A stretch of DNA of 64,000 bases from Aldehydirespirator sp965220645 (lineage in GTDB: Bacteria; Actinomycetota; Acidimicrobiia; Acidimicrobiales; Aldehydirespiratoraceae): the NCBI GenBank assembly GCA_965220645.1, contig OZ244836.1, positions 1,798,001-1,862,000 on the forward strand. The letters are read 5' to 3'. Positions 45,060 to 53,006 of the stretch are shown here, one piece after another; the first letter of the stretch is position 1; each line of letters opens with the position of its first letter. Position numbers and translations under genes: made by a program. A model generated the notes under the pieces. It was not told where the DNA came from and did no database searches. It was given only the letters and a program-made list of their open reading frames with translations.

Positions 45060-45692
45060 CGCCTTCTCCTGTCGTTGCTCACAGCGGCCGAGCCTACCGA
45101 CGGCCTGCGACGGCTCGGCTATCGCTCCAGCGGCTGTCAGCAGCGCTCAACGAGGGGTGCGTGGCAGGTGCGTCTGAAGGTGAGAGCAGCGAAGGAGCAC
45201 CAGCGGCGAGCAGGTCAGAGAACGACCGGCGGACAACTGGCTTGCGCCTTCGAGCTACCAGATCGATGGCCCGCAGAAGGCCGTTGGCAAGCACGAGAAG
45301 CGAGCTACCACCAGCTTCTGCACTGCGGCCACGGAGCGCCGCGCCCCAACCGTCGTGCCCGTCGCAGGCCCTCGGTACGATCCTGCGGTGATGGACCACC
45401 AGATGGCAGACCTCGGCCGAACGGACGTACGGACAGCATGGCCCACGAGGGCCGGGACGGGCTACGGGTGCCATCACCGGAGCTTCCGCCACCCTCCTGC
45501 CACACCCGCCCACGCAGCCGACGACGACCGCCAGATCAAGAAGTTGGGTAAGAAGGCTGACAACGTCGAACGCGAAGCGCTCACCTCAAGGCGATTAGCG
45601 CCGTTCGACCGGCCAGAGCGGGGGCGGGTGGCTGTCAACGTCGTCACGGTTACAGGGATGGAGATGTCGGCTGTTGAGGCTGTCGCTTAAGC
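45060..45692. other. Stretch without a confident gene upstream of the OLD-like ATPase
   Basis: Open frames exist on both strands (for example plus 45355-45690 and minus 45094-45513) but they are Arg/Pro/Ala-rich, overlap each other and show no family signature, as expected from chance frames in GC-rich DNA. The plus frame ends 2 bases before the ATPase start (45693) with a more protein-like tail (DDDRQIKKLGKKADNVEREA), so a degenerate or short leader gene cannot be excluded. Confidence 0.4.
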
Positions 45693-47315
45693 ATGAGAAT
45701 CCAGAGCATCGCAATCCAGGACTACAAGCGCTTCACCAACCTTACGGTTCAGGGAATCCCCAACACAGCGCGATTGATCATGCTCGCTGGACCGAACGGC
45801 AGTGGCAAATCGTCCTTTTTTGATGCACTTGCTAGGTGGCAACGGGATCGCTGGGAAGGTGCCAGAAGCGACGACTACCATCTCAAGTGGTATACACGTA
45901 CACGTGCTGCCCGACAGCCAAGCGGATATGAGATAGATGTCACGCTATATAGCCCCGCTATCCCATCCGCTGACCACGGTCTCACGCCTGATGATGAACG
46001 ACTACTGAAGAAGCTGCTCTACTTCAGATCTGCGTACCGCAACGATCCCGAATACCAGTCACGACGTCTTGAACAAAGACCGGACCCTCTGGATGACTCT
46101 CGGATCGACAGAATGATCGATAACGATGTAGCGATTGGCAAGAACTACCAGCAGATTGCCTCGCGGGTGTTCGATATATTTGACATATCTCCTCAAATGA
46201 CAGATAAGTTCACAGAGAGCCTGATTAGTCCCATTAGGGAGCCTGTGAAGAAGCTCTTTCCGCACCTGACTTTCAATGGTCTAGCTAACCCCTTACGCGA
46301 CGGCACATTCCGCTTCACAAAGGGAGCGAGCAAAGGATTCCATTTCAAGAATCTATCTGGTGGCGAGAAGGCCGCTTTTGATCTGATTCTCGATCTGGTT
46401 GTAGCGGTACGATCATACGATAACACCCTATTCTGCATTGATGAACCTGAATCTCACATGAATGCTCGCTTACAGGCGGAATTACTAACGGTCCTGTACG
46501 GCATGATTCCTGACAATTGCCAGTTGATGCTTGCTACCCATTCTATAGGCATGATGAGGCGCGCTAGAGACATCGAGGCAGAACAACCCGGCAGTGTCAT
46601 CTTTCTTGACTTCGATGGTAGAGACTTTGACCAGATAGAGGTCATCGACCCAGCGGTTCCCGACACAAATTTCTGGAATAACGCCTATGATGTAGCACTA
46701 GATGATTTAGCCGCCCTGGTTGCTCCTGAGAGGGTTGTTATTTGTGAAGGCGAACCACGCAACCGGAGCACTAGAAGAAACTATGCCCACGATGCGCGCT
46801 GCTATGACAGCATATTCGAGTCTGAGTTCCCGGAGACTCGCTTCATTCCCGGCGGCAACTCGACAGAAGCACTTGATGACCGACGAGGAATAGCATATGC
46901 GCTCGGCGTGCTAATCAGCGGAATCGAGGTAGTGCGGCTCATCGACCGTGATGCCCATTCTGACGACGAGGTCCGAGAATTGAACCAAAAAGGTATTAGA
47001 GTTCTTTCGCGACGCAATCTAGAGTCCTATCTGTTTGATGATGAGATCCTACGAGCGCTCGCTGCATCAGTGGATCAACAAGATAAGGCTGGCGAGCTAC
47101 TCGCGGAGAAAAAGAGGATTGTTGCCAACAGATCTAACGAACCCTCAGACGATTTCAAGCCTGCAAGTGGCGAGATATATAACGCCTGCAAAGCACTCCT
47201 GAACCTAACGAACCCTGGCAATGACGCCCGGACGTTCATGCGCGATACTCTTACGCCGCTGGTTGGTCGAGATTCACAGGTGTATGAGAAGATGAGGCAG
47301 GACATCTTCGGATGA
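45693..47315 (+). CDS. OLD-like AAA ATPase with TOPRIM-type nuclease domain
   Basis: 540 residues of lower GC than its surroundings. N-terminal ABC/SMC-like ATPase: MRIQSIAIQDYKRFTNLTVQ, Walker A GPNGSGKSS (about 32-40), signature LSGGEKAAFD (about 222), Walker B FCIDEPESH (about 246-254), H-loop ATHS. The C-terminal part shows a TOPRIM/DUF4435-like pattern: VVICEGEP (Glu about 352), RLIDRDAH (about 415) and SRRNLESYLF. OLD-family nucleases act in phage defence (P2 Old, Gabija GajA). No UvrD-like partner is next to it, so class 1 (stand-alone) or a new pairing is likely. Confidence 0.78.
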   Translation: MRIQSIAIQDYKRFTNLTVQGIPNTARLIMLAGPNGSGKSSFFDALARWQRDRWEGARSDDYHLKWYTRTRAARQPSGYEIDVTLYSPAIPSADHGLTPDDERLLKKLLYFRSAYRNDPEYQSRRLEQRPDPLDDSRIDRMIDNDVAIGKNYQQIASRVFDIFDISPQMTDKFTESLISPIREPVKKLFPHLTFNGLANPLRDGTFRFTKGASKGFHFKNLSGGEKAAFDLILDLVVAVRSYDNTLFCIDEPESHMNARLQAELLTVLYGMIPDNCQLMLATHSIGMMRRARDIEAEQPGSVIFLDFDGRDFDQIEVIDPAVPDTNFWNNAYDVALDDLAALVAPERVVICEGEPRNRSTRRNYAHDARCYDSIFESEFPETRFIPGGNSTEALDDRRGIAYALGVLISGIEVVRLIDRDAHSDDEVRELNQKGIRVLSRRNLESYLFDDEILRALAASVDQQDKAGELLAEKKRIVANRSNEPSDDFKPASGEIYNACKALLNLTNPGNDARTFMRDTLTPLVGRDSQVYEKMRQDIFG

Positions 47316-47359
47316 GCTGGCTCAAGACTCGCCGGCGATAGCCATGATCCGATACTCGA

Positions 47360-47566
47360 ATGGCTATTGGAAAGGGGCGGTGGGTGTCACAACGTAACGA
47401 TCAACGACACTGCCCCCATGTCAATGATGCTGAAGAGTCCTTCTGGTGCTGTACGTGCGAGCAAGCCATAACGGAAGGGTGGGCCTGCCAGAGTCCTGGT
47501 CCGTGCAGAGATGCCACGAGAGAACCACTGAAGGATGAGTTCTACTGGCAGCGTTGCCCTAGATGA
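47360..47566 (+). CDS. Small Cys/His-rich protein
   Basis: 68 residues: HCPHVNDAEESFWCCTCEQA and ACQSPGPCRDAT hold eight cysteines and two histidines, suggesting a small zinc-binding module. It is 44 bases after the OLD-like gene on the same strand. The start (ATG 47360) has AT-rich upstream sequence. No family recognised; it might also be part of a broken longer gene with the next ORF. Confidence 0.4.
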   Translation: MAIGKGRWVSQRNDQRHCPHVNDAEESFWCCTCEQAITEGWACQSPGPCRDATREPLKDEFYWQRCPR

Positions 47567-47581
47567 GATCAAGTTCTCGTA

Positions 47582-47869
47582 GTGTGTTTTCGAAGCGGGC
47601 TGGGGGGCATTGGGCGGCAGCGCCACTGCAAATCCTGTGCTGTGGCTAAGCGGGCCGATCAGTTGCGAGCTGATGCAACAGCAAAGGTGATATTGGAGAA
47701 CGCTCAGAAGTTCAAGACAGAAAACCCTACTGAGTGGGTAGCGATGATCGCGGCAGCAGATGCAGGGACGGACCTCTCTGAAGCCGAGGCGTGGGAACTT
47801 CTGATCGCAGTTGAAGAGGCAGAGGACGAGGCACTACGCCGAATGGTCGAAGGAGAAGCATGGGGATAG
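47582..47869 (+). CDS. Small protein with zinc-ribbon-like start
   Basis: 95 residues from the GTG at 47582: CFRSGLGGIGRQRHCKSCAV (a C-x(14)-C-x2-C arrangement as in small zinc ribbons), then an acidic helical tail (PTEWVAMIAAADAGTDLSEA). It follows the Cys-rich ORF by 15 bases in another frame; together they could be one frameshifted gene. It is convergent with the nuclease-like gene. Confidence 0.45.
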   Translation: MCFRSGLGGIGRQRHCKSCAVAKRADQLRADATAKVILENAQKFKTENPTEWVAMIAAADAGTDLSEAEAWELLIAVEEAEDEALRRMVEGEAWG

Positions 47870-47901
47870 CATAGAGGACGAGTCTGTAGGCCCAGCTACT
47901 C

Positions 47902-49125
47902 TCAGGCCGGGACATCAAACGCGAGGACGGTGAGTATGACCTCTCTGTTCGGATCGTCACGATGTCCCAGGATGAATCGGAACCCAGCCTCTAGGTCGCA
48001 AGTGACGGCATTCTTGAAGTTGGTGTGGCTCTTCACTGCATCCGGGATCTTCTCCAGGACGGTCGACACCTTCCTGTCGCGGTTGAATATCAGGAGAGTC
48101 GTCTTGGTATCACGCCAGCTCGTGTAGCTCAAGAGCTGGTCCACGGCATCCGTCAATCCTGACGGTCCCGTCCAGAACTTGCACTCTGCGATGAAGACAT
48201 TCTTGTTCTTCGCCCTAATGAGGATGTCTGTCTTACCCTCAAAGTTGAACGTCTCGCCAGTGGCTTGCCCCTCGTAATGACCATTCAAGTGAACGAGGAA
48301 GTGTTGTCTCAGATTCTCTTCGCTCATTCCGCGAAACGCTTGTGGGCTCCGCTCCATCACAACAACCATGTTTGAAACGATTGACATGATGTGCTCATAC
48401 TCAGCCATTTCGAGAGCCGGTTCTGGTTGGTATGACTCTTTCGAAACCGATGGGAGTCGTGGAGCGATGCGGCGCCTGACATCAGGTGTGCTGTAGGTGG
48501 TAGGCGCGTCTGAGCGCTTGAGCGGGAAACCGAGGCTCTCCACGAGGCCCCTATCGTTCAGGAGCTTTTCTCGTCGTGAAGTTATACATTGTTCAACTAG
48601 GTCTTCGAGGGCCGCATTGTGTTGATGCACTTCTCCAGCCACCCGACGTAGGTATGTTCTGAGCCTTTCGAGATCGCGCTGGAACTCATCGCCAATCTTC
48701 GATGCATCCTGGCGAGTGCGGTCATAGATGAACACCAAGTTGCCGTCTCGACACAAAGCATCTATGCCTCCGTCGAGTGCATAAGTTGAAGGCCGACACT
48801 GTAGCAACTGTTCACTGCCAACAAACGGCACAAAGAACGCTATTCTGGTGCCGTCTACCATCGCAGGACGACTTCTATCGCGTACGAAGTAATCGGGGCG
48901 GTGACCCACATCAACCCGGGCATCGCCGTAATCTACTTCGATACCTTCTTCATCGATCTCAACGCCATCTATCGTATAGGTTTCGACAAAGTATCTGCAA
49001 AGATCTAAGTGAGATGAATTGAGAATCCGTTCTTCCGCAAGAGAGTTGATCTTCTGTGAAATCTCTCGCTCACGTGCTTCGAAGACATCCCGCAGCCCGT
49101 ATTGTCGAAACAAAGGTGCCGTCAT
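47902..49125 (-). CDS. PD-(D/E)XK nuclease-like protein
   Basis: 407 residues with lower GC. The C-terminal third has the restriction-endonuclease pattern: GKTDILIRAKNKNVFIAECK (Asp about 300, E-x-K about 315-317), then a Gln-containing helix DAVDQLLSYTSWRDTKTTLL. The N-terminal region (DVFEAREREISQKINSLAEE; DVGHRPDYFVRDRS) is a separate predicted domain of about 200 residues I cannot name. It stands next to the OLD-like gene (convergent) and behind a small gene on its own strand, so it may be a defence effector. Confidence 0.72.
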   Translation of the reverse strand: MTAPLFRQYGLRDVFEAREREISQKINSLAEERILNSSHLDLCRYFVETYTIDGVEIDEEGIEVDYGDARVDVGHRPDYFVRDRSRPAMVDGTRIAFFVPFVGSEQLLQCRPSTYALDGGIDALCRDGNLVFIYDRTRQDASKIGDEFQRDLERLRTYLRRVAGEVHQHNAALEDLVEQCITSRREKLLNDRGLVESLGFPLKRSDAPTTYSTPDVRRRIAPRLPSVSKESYQPEPALEMAEYEHIMSIVSNMVVVMERSPQAFRGMSEENLRQHFLVHLNGHYEGQATGETFNFEGKTDILIRAKNKNVFIAECKFWTGPSGLTDAVDQLLSYTSWRDTKTTLLIFNRDRKVSTVLEKIPDAVKSHTNFKNAVTCDLEAGFRFILGHRDDPNREVILTVLAFDVPA

Positions 49126-49176
49126 CGTGTCACGCTCTTGATTTCAGAAACTCAGGCTGGCGCTTGCTCGCATGGT

Positions 49177-49461
49177 TCAGTCAGCCTTGTCCTCTACATA
49201 ATCGAGCATCTCTTCGTATGCCTGATCTGGCGTCACCTGCTCTCTCGACTCGAAGCAGAGCCGCACTGCGTACTCGACGGCTGGTTCCATCGATGACCGC
49301 CAACCTCCCCATCTGTTCGGCAGCCGCACCTCGAAGTTGCCTGAGTTGTAGCGAATTGTTACCACGACGCCCTTCTCGTCAGTGACGGTGGCGCTCATGT
49401 TGTCGTCTCTGAGCGCGACCACGAACTGCTCGTTGTCTCGTTCGATCTTGCGGGTCAACAT
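49177..49461 (-). CDS. Small hypothetical protein upstream of the nuclease-like gene
   Basis: 94 residues: MLTRKIERDNEQFVVALRDD, TVTDEKGVVVTIRYNSGNFE, then an acidic helix (PDQAYEEMLDYVEDKAD). A small beta-rich domain with a helical tail. It lies 51 bases upstream of the nuclease-like gene on the same strand and shares its lower GC, so it is likely a co-transcribed partner (immunity or accessory). No family recognised. Confidence 0.58.
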   Translation of the reverse strand: MLTRKIERDNEQFVVALRDDNMSATVTDEKGVVVTIRYNSGNFEVRLPNRWGGWRSSMEPAVEYAVRLCFESREQVTPDQAYEEMLDYVEDKAD

Positions 49462-50055
49462 TGCAGGGTTCCTCTCCCTCTGCTTGGTTCGGCGTCGACC
49501 GGAGCCGCCACTGCCGCTCGGTCGATCTCTGCTGCCAGAGCGTGGCTGAGGCCTTCGAATCGCATGGTTCGGATGTTAGACGAGGTGTGTGACGCGCGGC
49601 GCTTTTGTGAACAAATGTTCGTCAGCGGGCATAAGCCCGGACCGTGACTTCGTCACCACGTCCGCCCGGACCTGGCCATACGGCGCCTCTGGGCGTAAGC
49701 CGGGTGGTTGCTGCTGTCCGCGAGGTGGGCACCCGTAGACACGGGCCGACACAGCGTCACAGCTACATCGCGAGCAACCCACTGCCGCCGGTGCATGGAG
49801 GGAGGTGCCCGCGTCAGAGGCCCGATGGAACGATCCGCGCTGCTCCTGACCTCGGCCTGCGCCCCCCACTCCTGGTGAAGGCCTACCCCGCTCCGCGGTG
49901 AATGCTCCTCGGTGGGGTGGCTGGCCGTTGACCCACCGGGACGCGTTGACGTCATCGTTGTCACCTGACGAGAGTCTGGTACGCGAGCCTTGCCCGGTCG
50001 GAGGCACCTTCGGTCAGGTCTTCCCAAACCGGGTGGTAGGGGTCAGCGAACTCAT
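49462..50055. other. 594 bases with no confident gene
   Basis: All open frames here are Arg/Pro/Gly-rich shadows. A short hairpin GTGAC-TTC-GTCAC is visible near 49650. Near 49970-50090 a minus-strand stretch reads RLRAIDEFADPYHPVWEDLT, which looks like the tail of a decayed protein in a different frame from the AbiEii-like fragment. Nothing else is supported. Confidence 0.45.
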
Positions 50056-50274
50056 CTATTGCTCGTAGTCGCTGACGGTCCTTCGGCCCCATGTGCGGGT
50101 CGGTTCTGCGCCGTTCTCCAGGGCGTGCAGTAGCACCATCTGTCCGCCGATCAGCGTCCACTCCTGCAACTGTGCGTTCGCCAGTTCCAGCAGGGTTCCC
50201 CAGAGCGCGTCGTTGTAGCCGGGATAGCTGGGCAGCGCCAACGGTGAGCGCTGCAACTTGAGGCGGCCGTTCAC
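50056..50274 (-). pseudogene. AbiEii-like nucleotidyltransferase toxin, truncated
   Basis: 72 residues: GYNDALWGTLLELANAQLQE followed by WTLIGGQMVLLHALENG and PTRTWGRR. The GG-x-x-x-x-L-H-x-x...PTR-T start is that of AbiEii/DUF1814 nucleotidyltransferase toxins (normally 200-300 residues), but the frame is lost before the catalytic Asp-x-Asp. It overlaps the upstream HTH gene by ATGA. Inactive remnant. Confidence 0.6.
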
Positions 50275-50936
50275 AAGCGTTGCAGCAGCTCAGCGCCCGC
50301 GCGTCTGGATCGCTCGTCCTCAGACTCCAGCAGGTCCACTGCAACCACCGCAGGAGGCGCGACCGCGGCACCCTCAGGAAAGGGCCAGGACTGGTCTTCC
50401 ACGACCCGGAACACGACGTTGGCGCGCTCGGAGCGCTCCTCCATGACGAAAGCGTCGTGGATTGCCTGCAGGTCGCTGCTCTTCAGATAGGCATCGAGAG
50501 GTCCAGAACCAACGATGCCGAGGCCATGCTCCGGCGAGGTGCTCGCGGCAGTGCGGACGACGCCGGGCTGAACAGCTATCCGGTCACGCGTCCCAGGGTG
50601 TGTGTAGAAGCTGAGCCTGTGAGCCCTTGAGCCAAGACGATCTAGGAGGTTGGGCAGGCCGACCGCCAAGCGGCGTTCGGCGCGGCTGCGCTCGTAGGAG
50701 TTGCAGCGCGGCTCCATGCCGTCTGCCAGCGCAAGAACGGACCATGCCGAGCGCGCAGTCCACGGTCTGTGCGCTGGACGGCGACGTGCGGCCGCTGCCC
50801 TGATGGACCGTTCCTCGATAGCCCATGCACGGCCGACACGATGGCCGTCCAGCGTTCCATCAGACAGCATTTGACGGACACGCCTCGGGCTAACGCTGAG
50901 GTGTTCGGCTGCTTCAGGCACGCTCAGCAACCTCAT
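50271..50936 (-). CDS. HTH protein, antitoxin-like partner of the AbiEii fragment
   Basis: 221 residues. MRLLSVPEAAEHLSVSPRRV and DGTLDGHRVGRAWAIEERSI form an excisionase/MerR-type winged HTH; the rest (SAWSVLALADGMEP; RLSFYTHPGTRDRIAV; SSDLQAIHDAFVMEERSERA) resembles the C-terminal domain of AbiEi-like antitoxins. It sits directly upstream of and overlaps the truncated nucleotidyltransferase, so it is probably an orphaned antitoxin. A leaderless-type promoter precedes it. Confidence 0.68.
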   Translation of the reverse strand: MRLLSVPEAAEHLSVSPRRVRQMLSDGTLDGHRVGRAWAIEERSIRAAAARRRPAHRPWTARSAWSVLALADGMEPRCNSYERSRAERRLAVGLPNLLDRLGSRAHRLSFYTHPGTRDRIAVQPGVVRTAASTSPEHGLGIVGSGPLDAYLKSSDLQAIHDAFVMEERSERANVVFRVVEDQSWPFPEGAAVAPPAVVAVDLLESEDERSRRAGAELLQRL

Positions 50937-50944
50937 GGTGCATA

Positions 50945-50950
50945 ACTATA
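50945..50950 (-). promoter_or_regulatory. -10 element for a leaderless transcript of the HTH gene
   Basis: TATAGT on the minus strand ends 8 bases before the ATG at 50936, the spacing typical of leaderless actinobacterial messages; no ribosome site is present. A convincing -35 box is not seen. Confidence 0.45.
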
Positions 50951-51172
50951 CCGCATCCGGAAGTGTTTTGCACCAGCTGTGCGCCGCATTCTTGAGCAAC
51001 CGGGCAGAAAGTTCACGCTGGCCAAGCTCTACGAACTGGTCGAGAAGACCGCCGACCTCTACACGAGAACCGTAGTGCCGCCGACCCTCAGTCGCCTCTC
51101 ATGCCTCTCCTGAGTTCCTTCTCGAGCTCAAACTCCTGTCGCCACTCGTCACTGGACCTCCGCTCGTGCGGT

Positions 51173-51487
51173 TCACGCCGTAGGCCACCGTCCCGTGAGG
51201 TTCGACGCGATCTGAACAGATTGGCAAGGAGCCGCCTGAAGGCCACGGCGCGATCGTAACCAGAAGCCGTGCCAGAACGGCTGGCTGGACCGGTCGGGAA
51301 CGCCGGTATAGAAGCGAATCTCGACGACGGTGCGCCCAGGCCTGCGAGTGACCAGAGCGTCCGCCAGTTTCTCGATGTCATAGCTCGGCCATGCGTACGG
51401 AGACGTTGGATCAGCAGGAGTCGGCGCCCAGGCGATCCTTGCCAGGTGGAACAGGTTCTGACCATCGATGAGGACAAGAGCGCGCAT
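51173..51487 (-). pseudogene. NYN-domain RNase-like protein, truncated
   Basis: Residues 1-75 (MRALVLIDGQNLFHLARIAW, WPSYDIEKLADALVTR, VVEIRFYTGVPDRSSQPFWH) are the first half of a NYN/DUF88 PIN-like nuclease with the catalytic Asp in LIDGQN. After GFW the frame changes into unrelated sequence and stops, whereas intact members run to about 170-200 residues. The remainder is not found, so it is a frameshifted or deleted copy. Confidence 0.65.
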
Positions 51488-51581
51488 AACAGAAACACCC
51501 GCCCGGGGACGGCATCACGGTGAGCCGTCCAGCGGGCGGGGAGTAGATGGGCACAAGGTAACGCGAGGATGACGGAGCGTC

Positions 51582-51659
51582 AACGGCGAATTCGAGGTCC
51601 ACTCCAACGACAGCGACTTCGCACGCTTCCCGGGGCTGCGCTGCCGCAACCCGCTTTGA
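51582..51659 (+). pseudogene. C-terminal remnant of a VapC-like PIN toxin
   Basis: In-frame codons end NGEFEVHSNDSDFARFPGLR then CRNPL and a stop. S/T-N-D-x-D-F-A-R-F-P-G-L-R-x-x-N-P-L is the characteristic tail of VapC PIN toxins. No start or N-terminus precedes it, so only the end of the gene survives. The surrounding 51488-51807 otherwise holds nothing I can support. Confidence 0.6.
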
Positions 51660-51807
51660 GCCCGCACCACCCCGACGCCTTGACGTCCTATGGAATCTCG
51701 CCTCTGGAGTTATGGAACTTCAGCTCGGGCGTTAGCAGACACCTCGCCGGAGCAGGGCGAATGACAACTCGCTCGCGCCCCTCCTTCAAGAACTAACTAC
51801 TACAGGA

Positions 51808-51843
51808 TGTTCGCGAGATAGCGCCCTCCGCATTCGCGAGTGA
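51808..51843. repeat. Island-edge repeat, right copy
   Basis: TGTTCGCGAGATAG (51808-51821), 11 bases, then TTCGCGAGTGA, the same layout and orientation as 41881-41916. Twenty-two of the 25 bases in the conserved blocks agree. It sits 33 bases before a chromosomal-type methyltransferase gene. Confidence 0.7.
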
Positions 51844-51875
51844 CTCGTTCGTTCCGGTGTGCTGAAGTGGGAGGC

Positions 51876-52661
51876 ATGACAACAAGTCTTAGCAGGAAGG
51901 TTCAAGTCGAGAGCCAGTTCAGCCGAGCAGCTGACATGTACGCGGTTTCTGAGCATCGCACCGGCTCTGATCTTGACACCTTGATTGAATTCGCAGAACC
52001 GGTCAGCGACGATGTCGGCTTGGATGTTGCAACCGGCGCTGGTCATGTGGCGCTGGCCTTGGCGCCGTTGGTCTCATCGGTGGTCGCTACCGACCTCGCG
52101 ACAGGCATGGTCGACAAGGCACGTGAGCGCGGTGTCGAAGCTGGCGTGTCGAACCTTGAGTGCCGCGTCGCCGATGCGGAACGGCTGCCCTTTGATGACG
52201 AGTCGTTCGATCTTGTCACTTGCCGTATCGCCCCGCACCACTTCGTCGACATCGACGCCGCCATCCGGGAGGCCGCACGCGTCCTGCGTCCCGGTGGACG
52301 GTACGTGGTTGTTGACAGCATGTCGCCGGACGATCCCGAGCTTGATGCCTTCCTCGACATGGTCGAGCGACGCCGTGACCCGACTCATGTCCGTAGCTAC
52401 CGTCGAGACGAGTGGATGCACATCATCGACAGGGCTGGTCTACAGGTGGAGCGGGTTGCGTCCCTTCGAAAGGGTCGGTCGTTCGAATTCTGGCTTGAGC
52501 GCGGCGGCGTTGAAGGTGAAGATGCCGACGAACTACGTGAGATGTTCCGCGATGCGTCCTATGCAGCCAAGGAGTACTTCGAGATCCAAATTGATGGAGA
52601 CGTCATCAAGAGTTTCAGCGACGACAAGATCGTCATCCGTGCGACACGTCCACGACTTTGA
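51876..52661 (+). CDS. Class I SAM-dependent methyltransferase
   Basis: 261 residues. SAM-binding motif I LDVATGAGHVALALAP (about 48-63), then VVATDLATGMVDKARERG, CRVADAERLPFDDESFDLVT and VLRPGGRYVVVDS: the Methyltransf_11 pattern of UbiE/small-molecule methyltransferases. The ATG at 51876 has GGGAGG only one base away, unusually tight; an in-frame GTG at 51840 lies in the island-edge repeat. Substrate unknown. Confidence 0.85.
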   Translation: MTTSLSRKVQVESQFSRAADMYAVSEHRTGSDLDTLIEFAEPVSDDVGLDVATGAGHVALALAPLVSSVVATDLATGMVDKARERGVEAGVSNLECRVADAERLPFDDESFDLVTCRIAPHHFVDIDAAIREAARVLRPGGRYVVVDSMSPDDPELDAFLDMVERRRDPTHVRSYRRDEWMHIIDRAGLQVERVASLRKGRSFEFWLERGGVEGEDADELREMFRDASYAAKEYFEIQIDGDVIKSFSDDKIVIRATRPRL

Positions 52662-52745
52662 TGTACGAGACCTGAACAGACGAGAACGATGCGAGGACCC
52701 CTTCTGCTCCACCCAGCCTAGGGCCCGCCGTTTGCCCGCTGGCCG

Positions 52746-52990
52746 CTAGTTGAAGTACTGGTCCTCACCGAACCTTGTCCAGCGGTCGAACACCGGCATG
52801 GGCGACGGGAGCCTCCGGTCGGGGTCGTTGAGCCTGAAGGCAATCTCGCCTCCGCCGAACGGGTTGCGGACCGAAACCGACAGCCCGGACGGGTCGATGC
52901 AGTCGTCGCACTCGTCGGGCAGGATCTGCCGGGCCCGGGGCTCGACGAGCCGGATGGTGACCTCCGAGCCGCTTTCTGCGAGCGGCTCCA
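52746..52990 (-). pseudogene. C-terminal fragment of a gene with no start
   Basis: A minus-strand frame with normal codon bias reads EVTIRLVEPRARQILPDECD, DPSGLSVSVRNPFGGGEIAF and PVFDRWTRFGEDQYFN before TAG. Upstream it hits a stop with no usable start codon, just before the transglutaminase gene's end. It is probably the surviving tail of a gene lost by deletion. No family recognised. Confidence 0.45.
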
Positions 52991-53006
52991 GACACTCCGG
53001 TTCTCT

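Larger units (their letters stand above)
41870..51850. mobile_element. Genomic island adjacent to tRNA-Val
   Basis: This block starts right after tRNA-Val and is bounded by two similar split repeats (41881-41916 and 51808-51843). It contains transposase remnants of two families, small unknown genes, an ATPase and a nuclease-like gene of visibly lower GC, and several truncated toxin-antitoxin genes. I see no integrase and no copy of the tRNA 3' end at the far side, so the entry mechanism is unknown. The boundaries are inferred from composition, repeats and gene content. Confidence 0.5.

Noticed and set aside
45094..45513. Minus-strand frame of 139 codons in the island
   Set aside because: No start context, biased toward Arg/Ala/Ser, overlaps other equally weak frames.
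49576..50027. Overlapping minus-strand frames near 49.6-50.0 kb
   Set aside because: Low-complexity composition and no motif; treated as non-coding or decayed DNA.
41862..51880. tRNA-Val 3' end duplicated at the right island edge (classic attL/attR)
   Set aside because: I looked for the T-arm and acceptor sequence around 51.6-51.9 kb and did not see it; only the TTCGCGAG repeat is shared.
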